Positions 1 to 9,068 of a stretch of 64,000 nucleotides of DNA are shown piece after piece. The translations under genes were made by a program, and so were the position numbers. The notes beneath the pieces were generated by a model. The model had not been told where the DNA came from. It saw only the letters and a program-made list of their open reading frames with translations, and did no database searches. Position 1 is the first letter of the stretch. The number at the start of each line of letters is the position of its first letter. Source of the DNA: Chitinophaga pinensis (lineage in GTDB: Bacteria > Bacteroidota > Bacteroidia > NS11-12g > UBA9320); assembly GCA_945907065.1 (NCBI GenBank), contig CAMDSC010000009.1, positions 16,999-80,998 on the forward strand. Direction: 5' to 3'.

Positions 1-9
1 AAATTGAAC

Positions 10-17
10 TATTTTTG
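10..17 (+). promoter_or_regulatory. putative -7 promoter element before the DUF1697 gene
   Basis: TATTTTTG fits the Bacteroidota -7 consensus TAnnTTTG and lies 11 bases before the ATG at 29. The -33 part would fall outside the window, so only half of the promoter is visible. Confidence 0.35.
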
Positions 18-28
18 GCAACCAAAAC

Positions 29-571
29 ATGAAAAAATATATTGCAATACTCCGAGGCATAAATGTTAGCGGGCAAAAGCTTATGAAAATGGCTGAGTTA
101 AAAACATATTTGAAAGATCTAAATTTTAATAATGTAATCACCTACATCCAAAGTGGTAATATTAGTTTTGAATCTGGTAGCTCAAATCAAAAAGAAATGG
201 AGGCGCAAATTGGTAATAAAATAAAAGAGAAATATGATTTTGAAGTTCCCATCATAGTAAAAAGTGCTGAGGAGATGAAACGTATTGCCGAAAATAATCC
301 TTTTTTAAACGATCGTCAGGAAGATAGCTCTAAGCTTTCTGTGACCTTTTTGGCCGATGAACCCGATATTGAATTAGTAAATAAATTTAGAACTATTAAC
401 TATGCGCCCGATGAATTTATAGTGGTTGAAAAAGTGCTTTATGGCTTCGTTCCTGTTAGTTACGGAAACACAAAATTTAGTAATAACTTTATTGAAAGCA
501 AACTAAAAACAACAGCAACTACTAGAAATTGGAAAACTGTATTGAAACTTTTAGAAATGGTTGGAGATTAA
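29..571 (+). CDS. DUF1697 family protein
   Basis: A 180-residue protein that opens with the family hallmark YIAILRGINVSG, followed by a MAELK helix and a YIQSGNISFES strand, as in DUF1697 proteins. These are small cytosolic alpha/beta proteins of unknown biochemical role, common in Bacteroidota and Firmicutes. There is no signal peptide or membrane segment, and the length is normal for the family. It has a candidate -7 element upstream and stands alone, converging on the minus-strand histidine kinase with a 25-base gap. The family assignment is secure; the function is unknown. Confidence 0.85.
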   Translation: MKKYIAILRGINVSGQKLMKMAELKTYLKDLNFNNVITYIQSGNISFESGSSNQKEMEAQIGNKIKEKYDFEVPIIVKSAEEMKRIAENNPFLNDRQEDSSKLSVTFLADEPDIELVNKFRTINYAPDEFIVVEKVLYGFVPVSYGNTKFSNNFIESKLKTTATTRNWKTVLKLLEMVGD

Positions 572-596
572 CCTGATGGCTATTTATATTAAACAA

Positions 597-2843
597 TCAA
601 TGTTTCCTTTGCTCAAATTCAATTAAAAATTCTGTCCCTTCATTTACTTTACTGGCAATACTTATTTTTCCTCCCAAAGTTTCAACCTGTGTTTTTACCA
701 TAAACAATCCCATGCCACGACCTTCAACTGACTTGTGAAATCGCTTGTATAAACCAAAAACCTGATCTCCCTTTTTTTCCATGTCAATACCCATACCGTT
801 ATCTTTAAAAGAGAGTTGCAATACGTTATTTTTATAACAACTCTTTACTTCGATAATTGTTGGAATATCCTTTCTCCTGTATTTTATACTGTTAGAAATA
901 AGATTATAAAATATACTGTTCATATAACTTTTAACAGTTAGTAATGCGTCAATCATTGTAAAGTTTACACTTATTTCTATTTGATTTCCATTTATCAAAG
1001 GGTTAAGATTAGCCTCTATATCTTTTACCAAATCTGAAAATTTAACGGTTTCCTCATTTTCCTTTAAACTTTTGGTAGCATTTAATATTTGACTAAGATC
1101 CACTATTACATCATCTAGTTTTTGGGCAGATATTGCTAAATTTTTCATTAAGTCATTCTTTTCTTCATCGCTCAAATCACCGTCTTGAAGTAATTTGGAA
1201 ACCCCTAAAATGTTGGCTACCGGCGATCGAAGATTGTGTGATACAATATAAGTGAATTGTTCTTGTGTTTTATTGCGTTGCAATAGTTCCTGTGTTATTT
1301 TTTGGCGGTACAATTCAGAAATTTTTCGTTCCGTTACATCATTTAGTGCCATTACTACGCCAAATACTTTCTTTTCAAAATTATATACCGGATAAAACCT
1401 TATAAAATACCACCGACTTGTTCCATTGTTTTGAGGGTATTTTACTTCATGGTTTATTGATTTCCCTGCTAATGCTTCTAATGATTTTTTTCGCATAAAA
1501 GCCTGACGCTCTTTTGAAAAATATTCGATAGCATTTGTTCCGGTAACGAGGGTTTTGTTTAAATCTTCTTCCGAAAATTTTTGGGCCGGTTTATTAAATG
1601 AAATAATTGCAAGGTCGTTATCCATTAAAATATATCCAGTATCCGAATTATCAAATATAGTATGCAGATTGGCTTCTGATTTTTCTCGTTCCTCATTCGC
1701 CTTTTTTCGTTCAGTTACATCATGGTAATTTACAATTAATGCCTTCATATTGGGGTCATCCAGCAGGTTTGTAACCGTTCCTTCTATCCAAACATAATGT
1801 CCGTTTTGGTGTAAAAATCTGAATTCTTTTGTAACTGATTTGCCCGGATTTTTTAAAAGATATTCATACACCTTACATACTTCTTCCGTTTCTTCAGGAT
1901 GAACAAACTGGAATACATTGGTATGCGATTCATCTTCAATTGTATATCCTACTATTTTTTCAACTACAGGACTTTGATAAATAAATTTTCCTTCTGCATC
2001 TAATAATATTATTGCCGAAGAACTTTGTTTTATTAAATTTTTAAAATGCCGCTCTTTAACTATTAATTCTTCCTCGGCATTTTTTTGATTTGTAATATCA
2101 ACCATTATCCCCCGTAGATATTTTGGTTTATCTTCCTTAAAAATGGCTGTTACATTATCTTTAAACCAAACGATTCTTCCATCCGAAGCTATCATTCGGT
2201 ACTCAAAATCGTTCGTTTTATTTTTTGGTGTGTATTTTAAATATTTATCTAAAACTCTTTTTTTATCATCAGTATGGATATGGCTTTCCCAAAATAAATC
2301 GTCATTTATCCAATTATCTGTAGGATACCCCAATATTTCTTCAGCTTGTTTACTTACAAAGGTAGATCGAAACGGTTCAACATCTGCTTCCCAAACAATC
2401 CCATTTACAGTGTTTACTAATGATAAAAATTTTTCACGTGATTTAAACAGTGCTATTTCCGCTTTTTTGCGTTGTGTAATATCCGTATAATTTGAAACAA
2501 ATCCATTTATTCTGGGAACATGAAGCATGTTTGTAATCTTCCCTTCAGTAAATATTACTTCTCCTGATTTGGTAATAAGCTTGCATGTAATTGGAATTGG
2601 AATCCCTGGCTTTTTTAAGGCCTCAATATAAACTTCATTTGCTTTATCCCGATCGTCAGGATGCACCAATTCAGAACAAGTTTTGGCCGGCTCCTCTTTT
2701 AATACATATCCTAATATTTTTTTTACAGCCGGGCTTTCGTATTTTACAATCCCATCTTCAGTAATTACCGTAAGTATTTCATTGCTGTTTTCTATTAATA
2801 TTTTAAAAAACTCGCCGCAATCATGATAATCAACGTTACTCAT
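597..2843 (-). CDS. multi-PAS sensor histidine kinase
   Basis: A 748-residue cytosolic sensor kinase without membrane segments. It has four PAS/PAC domains (about 10-130, 135-260, 262-385 and 390-515), each ending in a D[IV]T[EQ]RK-type linker to the next. A HisKA dimerisation helix follows, with the phosphoacceptor near His536 in SHNLRSP, then a HATPase domain with N-box (NLISNSIKYR), G1 (DNGMGI) and G2 (GRGMGLF) motifs. HNLRSP is the H-box form typical of Bacteroidota PAS kinases. No receiver domain and no neighbouring response regulator are present, so it is an orphan kinase whose partner is elsewhere. The ligands of the PAS domains cannot be read from the sequence. Confidence 0.92.
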   Translation of the reverse strand: MSNVDYHDCGEFFKILIENSNEILTVITEDGIVKYESPAVKKILGYVLKEEPAKTCSELVHPDDRDKANEVYIEALKKPGIPIPITCKLITKSGEVIFTEGKITNMLHVPRINGFVSNYTDITQRKKAEIALFKSREKFLSLVNTVNGIVWEADVEPFRSTFVSKQAEEILGYPTDNWINDDLFWESHIHTDDKKRVLDKYLKYTPKNKTNDFEYRMIASDGRIVWFKDNVTAIFKEDKPKYLRGIMVDITNQKNAEEELIVKERHFKNLIKQSSSAIILLDAEGKFIYQSPVVEKIVGYTIEDESHTNVFQFVHPEETEEVCKVYEYLLKNPGKSVTKEFRFLHQNGHYVWIEGTVTNLLDDPNMKALIVNYHDVTERKKANEEREKSEANLHTIFDNSDTGYILMDNDLAIISFNKPAQKFSEEDLNKTLVTGTNAIEYFSKERQAFMRKKSLEALAGKSINHEVKYPQNNGTSRWYFIRFYPVYNFEKKVFGVVMALNDVTERKISELYRQKITQELLQRNKTQEQFTYIVSHNLRSPVANILGVSKLLQDGDLSDEEKNDLMKNLAISAQKLDDVIVDLSQILNATKSLKENEETVKFSDLVKDIEANLNPLINGNQIEISVNFTMIDALLTVKSYMNSIFYNLISNSIKYRRKDIPTIIEVKSCYKNNVLQLSFKDNGMGIDMEKKGDQVFGLYKRFHKSVEGRGMGLFMVKTQVETLGGKISIASKVNEGTEFLIEFEQRKH

Positions 2844-2888
2844 ATTTTATAGTTACCAAGAAGATGAAATTTGTAGAATTCTAATTTA

Positions 2889-2918
2889 CAAATTTATATA
2901 TTATTGCATTTAATACAA
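2889..2918 (-). promoter_or_regulatory. Bacteroidota-type promoter of the PAS kinase gene
   Basis: Read on the minus strand, TTG (2918-2916) is followed after exactly 19 bases by TAAATTTG (2896-2889), matching the TTTG-N19-TAnnTTTG consensus. The implied transcription start near 2883 gives a leader of about 40 bases before the ATG at 2843. Confidence 0.55.
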
Positions 2919-2965
2919 CATGTTATTGATTATATGACATAAGATATTAAAAAAAATTAGCCCGA

Positions 2966-3616
2966 TTATACTTTTCTTGCCACACTTATACCATCTCTAA
3001 TTGGCAATATAATGGTTTCAAAGGAAAGATTTTCGGCTACCATTTTATTGTATGCGTTTATGGCAATGGTTTCGTTATCTGTTTTGCTGTCGTCGGCATC
3101 AATTACTTTTCCGCTCCATAATACATTATCGGCTATAATGACTCCTCCTGCTTTCATTTTATCTTTAAGAAGATCAAAATACATGGGATAGTTTTGTTTA
3201 TCGGCGTCAATAAACACCAAGTCAAAATTTACTGTTTCCAATATTTGAGGAATTATTTTTATTGCATCGCCTAAATGAAGTCTTATTTTATTTTTAAAAC
3301 CCGATTTTTCAATGTTATTTAAAATTACTTTTTCCAGTTCTTCATTTAATTCTATTGTGTCAATTTTGTTTCCTTCCTTCAAGCCTTCGGCCAAACAAAT
3401 AGCTGAATAACCGGTATAAGTTCCTATTTCCAAAATATTTTTTGGTTGAAGCAGTTGTACAATCATTTTTAAAAACCGGCCTTGTAAATGCCCCGAAAGC
3501 ATTCTGGGATTTATTTGGGTAAGGTGGGTTTGTCTTGAAATTTCTTTTAGGTATTGTGGTTCTGCTGAACTGAATTTTTCACAATACTCTGAAAGTTTTG
3601 GGTCAATATAATTCAT
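2966..3616 (-). CDS. class I SAM-dependent O-methyltransferase (caffeoyl-CoA OMT-like)
   Basis: A small O-methyltransferase of the Methyltransf_3 family, transferring a methyl group from S-adenosylmethionine to a hydroxyl group of an unknown small substrate. The SAM-binding motif I is ILEIGTYTGYSA near residue 60, and the metal/substrate strand is DLVFIDADKQNY. The frame stays open to 3637, but that codon is TTG. The ATG at 3616 (MNYIDPKLSEY) lies 7 bases after the stop of the upstream EEP gene and is the better start, giving 216 residues. It is probably the last gene of the operon that starts at 7737. Confidence 0.88.
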   Translation of the reverse strand: MNYIDPKLSEYCEKFSSAEPQYLKEISRQTHLTQINPRMLSGHLQGRFLKMIVQLLQPKNILEIGTYTGYSAICLAEGLKEGNKIDTIELNEELEKVILNNIEKSGFKNKIRLHLGDAIKIIPQILETVNFDLVFIDADKQNYPMYFDLLKDKMKAGGVIIADNVLWSGKVIDADDSKTDNETIAINAYNKMVAENLSFETIILPIRDGISVARKV

Positions 3617-3623
3617 CGAATTT

Positions 3624-4697
3624 TTATTTAATGTCAATTATAGTCTCTATCATTTTATGATCTGAATTAAAACTTTTAGAAGCCAAATAATTATAGGAAA
3701 CCATTGATGTATCGTGCAAAATATAATCGATTCTTAACGTTGGCAATGGGCCGGTGTATGTTCCTCCTATTCCGTTTCCACTTTCCATAAAACAATCTTT
3801 CATGTTTTCGCTCAATGTATTGTAGGCAAACGATTGTGGCGTATCGTTAAAATCGCCACATAAAATAATAGGTTTATGACACGATTCCATATTTTCTTTT
3901 ACCAAAATGGCCTGTTCACCTCGTTTTATAAATGCTGTTTTTAACCTGTCATAAATATTTTTTGATACCTGAATAGTACTCTCGGTATCTTCTCCTATTT
4001 TTTTTAATAACTCATAATCTGTTCGGGCTAGTTTTAATGATTGTAAGTGAATATTGTAAACTCTTATTATTTTAGAGTTGTATTTTACATCGGCATACAA
4101 ACAGAGGTTTACCGAGTTAAATCCAAAATCAAAATCGCCATAATCCACAATTTTATTTTTTGAAAACACAATGATTCCGTACCTCGATTTTCCTGATTTC
4201 CGTTTTAAGGTTCGCAAATAATGGTAACGCAATCCTGTATTTTTCTTTATCTCCTTAATGGCTGTGGAGCCATTTACATCTAGATTATAAAACTCTTGAA
4301 TACAAAGAATGTCAGGGTTTTTTTCAGCTATTTCTGCTATAAATTTATCAAAGAAATTAGCATCTTCATATATACCAAAAAGCTTGGCATTAAATGAAAT
4401 AACTTTTAGTTTTCCTTCCCTAACAGGTGAAGTCTTGGCTCCAAAGGTTACTAATTTATTGATACTGCTAATGCCTAAAACCAATACTGCCAGATTAAAT
4501 ACAAATCGTAGTTTTTTAACAATTAACCAATAGATGAGAAACAACAGATTTAGAAACAAAAAAAGAGGATGGAGTAATCCAAAAAAGGCGGCTGGCCAAA
4601 ATATAGAAGGATTAATGTAAGGCGCAGCATAAGCTAGTAAAAGTGCAGCTATTACAAGATAGTTAAGGTATTTTAATATGATATTTACAACTATCAA
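3624..4697 (-). CDS. endonuclease/exonuclease/phosphatase (EEP) family membrane protein
   Basis: A 357-residue protein with two or three N-terminal hydrophobic segments (about residues 8-80), then a DNase I-fold EEP domain. Catalytic landmarks are ILCIQEF (metal-binding Glu), LCGDFNDTPQS (Asp/Asn), the RIDYIL strand and the C-terminal SDHKMIE (Asp-His). The membrane anchor points to a phosphodiesterase or phosphatase acting at or outside the inner membrane rather than a DNA-repair enzyme. In Bacteroidota such genes often follow rhomboid genes, as here. The substrate is unknown. Confidence 0.88.
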   Translation of the reverse strand: MIVVNIILKYLNYLVIAALLLAYAAPYINPSIFWPAAFFGLLHPLFLFLNLLFLIYWLIVKKLRFVFNLAVLVLGISSINKLVTFGAKTSPVREGKLKVISFNAKLFGIYEDANFFDKFIAEIAEKNPDILCIQEFYNLDVNGSTAIKEIKKNTGLRYHYLRTLKRKSGKSRYGIIVFSKNKIVDYGDFDFGFNSVNLCLYADVKYNSKIIRVYNIHLQSLKLARTDYELLKKIGEDTESTIQVSKNIYDRLKTAFIKRGEQAILVKENMESCHKPIILCGDFNDTPQSFAYNTLSENMKDCFMESGNGIGGTYTGPLPTLRIDYILHDTSMVSYNYLASKSFNSDHKMIETIIDIK

Positions 4698-4752
4698 TTA
4701 CTAATTTTATTAATACGAATTACGGTCTTTTATTACCCGATTTAAGAAGAAT

Positions 4753-5661
4753 TTATTCACTCGCCCTAAAAAGAATTTCCTTTTCCTCCTTAGTAAGGCT
4801 GTCATATCCCGAGTTGGATATTTTATCCAATATGGCATCTATTTCATCCTGATTGGGTTTTACATTGCGCTTATCATTTCGCTTATTTGCTCTTTTGGTT
4901 TCAGTATTTGAATATACTTTTTCGCGGAAAATTTTTTTCTCGTCGGGCTTGGATGATTTGGGAATAATTTTATTAAGGTTGTTAAATAACTTACTAAACG
5001 GATTATTTACTCGCCCCTGAATTGATAAAATATAAAACACCCCAAAAAATGCACCGCCTAAATGTGCTATTCCCCCGCCTGGGTTTCCATCCGGTATTCC
5101 GGCTATATCAAATAAAATTAATCCTAAAGCCAACCATTTTAGTTTGACTCTAAAAACACCAAACAGCAATATTTCATAATTTGGAACTAAAGTGGCTGAG
5201 GCAGCTGTAATAGCCATAACACTTCCAGATGCACCTACTAAAAGTCCAAACGATTTGGATGCGGCAAATACCGGGAAAACGTTATAACTAATTAAAAAAA
5301 TAAATGCCCCAATAATTCCACCTCCTAAGTAGGTGATCCATACTTTTTTCGACCCCAAAAAATCATGCAAAATAGTTCCCATAAAAAAGAACATTAACAT
5401 ATTAAAAAGAATATGGAAAATGCCAGTATGCATAAACTGGTATGTTATTGGTGACCATAACCTAAGTAGAAATAATTTTATATCACCTGGAACATAAAGA
5501 TAATTTATAGCCTCATTAGCTAAACCTGAAAGATTAAAAAAGAACATCAAAAGCCTGAAAATCGAAACCACTGCAAATACCAAAATATTTATTAGCAGCA
5601 ATTGATTAACAGCTGATGAGGTGTTTAATAACTTATATTTTATTTCTTCCCAAAGGGTCAT
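4753..5661 (-). CDS. rhomboid family intramembrane serine protease with C-terminal tail
   Basis: A 302-residue polytopic protein. The rhomboid fold is shown by HTGIFHILFNM on the second helix, the catalytic Ser in GASGS and the catalytic His in AHLGG. About 85 hydrophilic, Lys-rich residues follow the last helix and form a cytosolic tail that the next rhomboid lacks. It is expected to cleave transmembrane substrates within the inner membrane; the substrate is unknown. It lies 2 bases downstream of a second rhomboid gene in the same operon. Confidence 0.92.
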   Translation of the reverse strand: MTLWEEIKYKLLNTSSAVNQLLLINILVFAVVSIFRLLMFFFNLSGLANEAINYLYVPGDIKLFLLRLWSPITYQFMHTGIFHILFNMLMFFFMGTILHDFLGSKKVWITYLGGGIIGAFIFLISYNVFPVFAASKSFGLLVGASGSVMAITAASATLVPNYEILLFGVFRVKLKWLALGLILFDIAGIPDGNPGGGIAHLGGAFFGVFYILSIQGRVNNPFSKLFNNLNKIIPKSSKPDEKKIFREKVYSNTETKRANKRNDKRNVKPNQDEIDAILDKISNSGYDSLTKEEKEILFRASE

Positions 5662-5663
5662 AA

Positions 5664-6344
5664 TTAGAAAAACGTTTTTCTATTGGTTTTGTTCCAATAC
5701 AACACTAATAAAAATCCAAAAAGTAAGCCACCAACGTGGGCAAAATGTGCAATGTTATCATTATTACCATTGGCCACGCCAAGATAAAGTTCAATAAGAC
5801 CATAACCAATGGCCAAATATTTTGCCTTTATGGGAAATGGGATAAACATAAGATATAATTCAGTATTGGGGAAGATGGTTGCAAACGCAGCCATCAAGCC
5901 CATTATTGCTCCCGATGCACCAATAGTTACTTTATTATAAATACGGTAAATTTCTTCCGATATTTCAGCAACTTTATTTCTTGGCATTAAAAATCCGGTT
6001 TCATTAAACACCTTTAATGCATCTACAAAAAATATAAATATGGCCGAACCGGCTACACAGAAAAGATAGAAAAATAGAAACTTTTTTTCACCCCAAATCA
6101 GCTCAAGTCGGCTGCCAAAAATATACAAACCAAACATATTGAGGAGTAAATGCATTATGCCTCCATGTACAAATTGATAAGTAAAAATTTGATAAGGTCT
6201 AAAATCCTTACTGTCGAAATAATGCAAACCCAGCATTGATGAAACATCGAATCGCATGAGAATTGATAAAATAAAAACCCCAACATTTATATAAATCAGG
6301 TTTTTACAAATCGGGGGCAGCGGAGCCATTTGACCAAATCTCAT
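5664..6344 (-). CDS. rhomboid family intramembrane serine protease (compact)
   Basis: A 226-residue minimal rhomboid. It carries the HGGIMHLLLNMFGLYIFG helix, the catalytic Ser in GASGAIMGL and the catalytic His in FAHVGGLLFG. About 40 residues between the early helices and the GASG helix form an extended loop (VFNETGFLMPRNKVAE region). It is encoded directly upstream of a second rhomboid. The two are diverged paralogues rather than a recent duplication, because identity outside the motifs is low. The start is the ATG 14 bases after the Mrp stop. Confidence 0.92.
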   Translation of the reverse strand: MRFGQMAPLPPICKNLIYINVGVFILSILMRFDVSSMLGLHYFDSKDFRPYQIFTYQFVHGGIMHLLLNMFGLYIFGSRLELIWGEKKFLFFYLFCVAGSAIFIFFVDALKVFNETGFLMPRNKVAEISEEIYRIYNKVTIGASGAIMGLMAAFATIFPNTELYLMFIPFPIKAKYLAIGYGLIELYLGVANGNNDNIAHFAHVGGLLFGFLLVLYWNKTNRKTFF

Positions 6345-6358
6345 TTTTATTCAAAATT

Positions 6359-7426
6359 TTATACCGCCATCGATACATTATTTTTAATCGAAACCTGCTG
6401 TGCTAAGGCTTCTGTTATTTGTTTCAATTGTTCGGTGGCCGCATTGTGATTGTGAAATGGATTAATACCTTCATCAGCAAATGAACGCAAATTTTCGAAT
6501 ATTGGTATATGTCCAATTACAGGCACATCAAATTCTTTGGATAAAACATCGCCCCCACCTTTTCCAAAAATATAGTATTTTTTATCGGGTGCATCAGCAG
6601 GAACAAACCAGCTCATGTTTTCTACAATTCCTAATATTGGCACCTTTACACCTTCTGTTCTAAACATACTCATGGCTCGTCGGCAATCGGCGATGGCCAT
6701 GTCTTGAGGAGTGGTAACCATTACAACTCCAGTTAACGGAATTTGCTGCGCAACTGTTAGGTGAATATCTCCGGTGCCCGGAGGTAAATCAATTATCAGG
6801 TAATCCAACTCTCCCCATTGCGCATCATTTGCTAATTGTTTAAAAGCGGATGAAAGCATTGGCCCTCGCCATACCACGGGTTGATTTTCGGCTACCATAA
6901 AACCTATGGACATTATTTTAATTCCATCTTTTTCGGCAGGTATCATTTTTCCTTCAGCAGAGGTTCTTATTTGTTGGCCTTTTACACCCATCATTATTGG
7001 AATAGAGGGGCCATAAATATCCGCATCCAATATCCCAACTTTGGCACCAAGGTGTGATAAACCATATGCCAAATTAGCTGCTACAGTACTTTTGCCTACA
7101 CCTCCTTTTCCTGAAGCTACAGCTATAATATTTTTAACATTGGGAAATACTTCTGCATTATCACGTTTCGTGGTAACCCTAGCACTCATATTGATTTTAA
7201 TTTCTTCTACTTCTTTTATAAAATGCTTCACGGCATTATTACAGGCTCGTTCTATCATTTCTTTCATCGGGCAAGCCGGGGTGGTTAGCTCCACAGTAAA
7301 CGAAACATTTTTGCCATCTATCTCAATATCTTTAACCATTCCAAGTGTTACAATGTCTTTATGAAGATCTGGATCATCAACATAACTTAATGCCTGGAGA
7401 ATATCTTTAGGGGTTATATCATTCAT
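6359..7426 (-). CDS. mrp: Mrp/NBP35-type iron-sulfur carrier ATPase
   Basis: A 355-residue P-loop NTPase of the Mrp/ApbC family that carries and delivers Fe-S clusters in the cytosol. Residues 1-90 form the MIP18/DUF59 domain (DDPDLHKDIVTLGMV), then comes the deviant Walker A ASGKGGVGKST, switch DADIYGPSIP and DLPPGTGD. The CPxC cluster motif that normally follows VENMS is replaced by VENMSWFVPADAPDKKYY, with no cysteine. From memory this is a variation seen in other Bacteroidota. The gene overlaps the upstream small membrane gene by 4 bases, which suggests translational coupling. Confidence 0.93.
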   Translation of the reverse strand: MNDITPKDILQALSYVDDPDLHKDIVTLGMVKDIEIDGKNVSFTVELTTPACPMKEMIERACNNAVKHFIKEVEEIKINMSARVTTKRDNAEVFPNVKNIIAVASGKGGVGKSTVAANLAYGLSHLGAKVGILDADIYGPSIPIMMGVKGQQIRTSAEGKMIPAEKDGIKIMSIGFMVAENQPVVWRGPMLSSAFKQLANDAQWGELDYLIIDLPPGTGDIHLTVAQQIPLTGVVMVTTPQDMAIADCRRAMSMFRTEGVKVPILGIVENMSWFVPADAPDKKYYIFGKGGGDVLSKEFDVPVIGHIPIFENLRSFADEGINPFHNHNAATEQLKQITEALAQQVSIKNNVSMAV

Positions 7427-7737
7427 TTTTTATTTTTTTTAAATATATTAACTATTCTACCAAAAAAACGTTTTTCAAAAGCAAAGAAAAACTGAAATTT
7501 TCCAAAAATAAAACCATAAATCAACAACAGAATATTGTAAAAAACCAAGAGTGCTAATGTATAACAAACTCCTCGTAAAAATTGATGTTCAATACTTGGA
7601 ATTCCTAAGGCTTCAAAAATTGGTTTTTTAATATAAAGGGATGTAAAACCGGTAAAGGTAAAAACAAGAAGTATTATCAAAATATCACTTGTGGATTTAG
7701 CTCCCCATCGATGTTTCAGTTTTTCGATAAAGTTCAT
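7423..7737 (-). CDS. small two-TM membrane protein (DUF6787-like)
   Basis: A protein of 104 residues from the ATG at 7737 (MNFIEKLKHRWG). It has two hydrophobic segments (about 18-40 and 60-85) and a basic C-terminus ending in NIFKKNKK. The frame is open 36 bases further upstream, but that extension reads through a repeat-like CCCCC/GG-rich stretch and is unlikely to be translated. It resembles the short Bacteroidota proteins annotated as DUF6787, from memory. Function is unknown. As first gene of the operon it overlaps mrp by ATGA, so it is probably co-translated with it. Confidence 0.7.
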   Translation of the reverse strand: MNFIEKLKHRWGAKSTSDILIILLVFTFTGFTSLYIKKPIFEALGIPSIEHQFLRGVCYTLALLVFYNILLLIYGFIFGKFQFFFAFEKRFFGRIVNIFKKNKK

Positions 7738-7756
7738 TGGTGCGAAGGTAATGCAA

Positions 7757-7780
7757 AGCCTCCTAACCCCCAAAGGCGGA
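7757..7780. repeat. short G/C-run element resembling a dispersed Bacteroidota repeat
   Basis: A GC-rich islet of the form CCTCCTAACCCCCAAAGGCGG in otherwise AT-rich DNA, just before the DUF6787-like gene. It resembles the CCCCC...AAAGGGGG type of short intergenic repeat, with a related copy near 61527. Calling it a repeat is inference from two partly similar sites. Confidence 0.35.
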
Positions 7781-7841
7781 ATTTATAAGAATTTAGATTT
7801 TGCTCTTGTCAAATCTCCCAAAATAAACTTAGTTTGAACTT

Positions 7842-9068
7842 GTGTTTAAGGCATATATTTTTACAATTCTATTAGCAGTTTTTAGCTTTAACAGCCTTGC
7901 ACAAAACCACAATTTTGCACAAAAAACTATCGATACTTTAGCTTCATCTGCTTTTTATGGAAGAGGATATGTTAAGGACGGCGATAAAAAAGCAGCTATA
8001 TTTATTTCAAAATTCTATTCAAATACAGGTCTAAAACCATTTAAAAATTCAAGCTATTTGTATCCCTTTTCTTTTCCGGTAAATACATTTCCAAGTAAAT
8101 GTGAAGTAAAAATAGATGGAAAAACTTTAGTGCCAGGAGTAGATTATATAGTAAATCCGGGATGTCCTTCCATTCGAAAAAAATTAATCATACAATCCAT
8201 TTCTGACCATAAAAGCTATCCTGAAAAAAGGAAAAGAACCGCGCTATTGTATGATACTTCCTACAAACTTGAAAAACAGGAATTGGCATCAGCCGGTAAC
8301 TTCAATTTAAAAATTCATCTTCAAAAAAAACTAACGTGGAGCGTGGCTACTTCTAAAGATAGCCGTTCAGGAATCGAAATTTTAAAGACTTCTTTTCCTG
8401 TTAACTCCAAAAAAATTAAGGTAAAAATCATATCCAAAATGGTGAATCATGATGCCTTTAATGTTATTGGATACATTGAAGGAACTGAAATAAAAGATAC
8501 GTTTATAGTTCTCACCGCTCATTACGATCATTTAGGAATGATGGGAAAAACTATTTTTCCTGGAGCTAATGATAATGCCAGTGGGGTAGCTATGATGATG
8601 GATATGGCCAAATATTTTAGTAAAAATCCTTGTAAATATTCAATAGCTTTTATTGCCTTTGCAGGTGAAGAACCTGGATTGATAGGAAGTAAAAGTTATA
8701 CTGATATTCCTTGGGCTGAATTGCCTTTGGGAAAAATAAAATTCTTAATCAATTTGGATTTGATGGGAAGCGGTGAAAAAGGAATGGCGGTAGTAAATGC
8801 TACTATTTTTCCGGATTATTTTAATAAACTACAGCAAGCCAATGGAAATGCTGAAAAAAAATATTTAACAGGTTTTAAAAGTCGGGGGAAAGCAGCCAAC
8901 AGCGACCATTACTGGTTTGTAGAACGTGGCGTTAAAGGATTTTTCTTTTATTTAATGGGGGATTATAACCACTACCACGATATTGGCGACAATACCAAAA
9001 ATTTGAGACTCGGTGAATTTTATGACAAATCCTTTTTATTGATTCGCGATTTTATTCTATTGATTTAA
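7842..9068 (+). CDS. secreted M28 family zinc metallopeptidase
   Basis: A 408-residue protein with an N-terminal signal peptide (FKAYIFTILLAVFSFNSLAQ). The M28 aminopeptidase domain occupies about 210-405, with zinc ligands in TAHYDHLG, GANDNASG, FAGEEPGLIGS, NLDLMG and the C-terminal NHYHDIGDN. The region before it (about 25-200) is the usual poorly conserved N-terminal segment. The start codon is GTG; no in-frame ATG precedes the signal peptide. It likely releases N-terminal amino acids from peptides in the periplasm or outside the cell. Confidence 0.92.
   Translation: MFKAYIFTILLAVFSFNSLAQNHNFAQKTIDTLASSAFYGRGYVKDGDKKAAIFISKFYSNTGLKPFKNSSYLYPFSFPVNTFPSKCEVKIDGKTLVPGVDYIVNPGCPSIRKKLIIQSISDHKSYPEKRKRTALLYDTSYKLEKQELASAGNFNLKIHLQKKLTWSVATSKDSRSGIEILKTSFPVNSKKIKVKIISKMVNHDAFNVIGYIEGTEIKDTFIVLTAHYDHLGMMGKTIFPGANDNASGVAMMMDMAKYFSKNPCKYSIAFIAFAGEEPGLIGSKSYTDIPWAELPLGKIKFLINLDLMGSGEKGMAVVNATIFPDYFNKLQQANGNAEKKYLTGFKSRGKAANSDHYWFVERGVKGFFFYLMGDYNHYHDIGDNTKNLRLGEFYDKSFLLIRDFILLI

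Noticed and set aside
65..72. GTTAGCGG inside the DUF1697 gene as another cassette site
   Set aside because: It encodes the conserved VSG of the family motif, and no GTTAG lies 21 bases upstream; a chance match.
2436..2446. TTTTCACGTGATTT as a possible further parS site
   Set aside because: Only the CACGTG core and one side match; such cores occur by chance in coding DNA.
7738..7773. Longer N-terminus for the small two-TM protein
   Set aside because: The extension reads through a C-run repeat-like islet, and the ATG at 7737 gives a protein start that fits the family.
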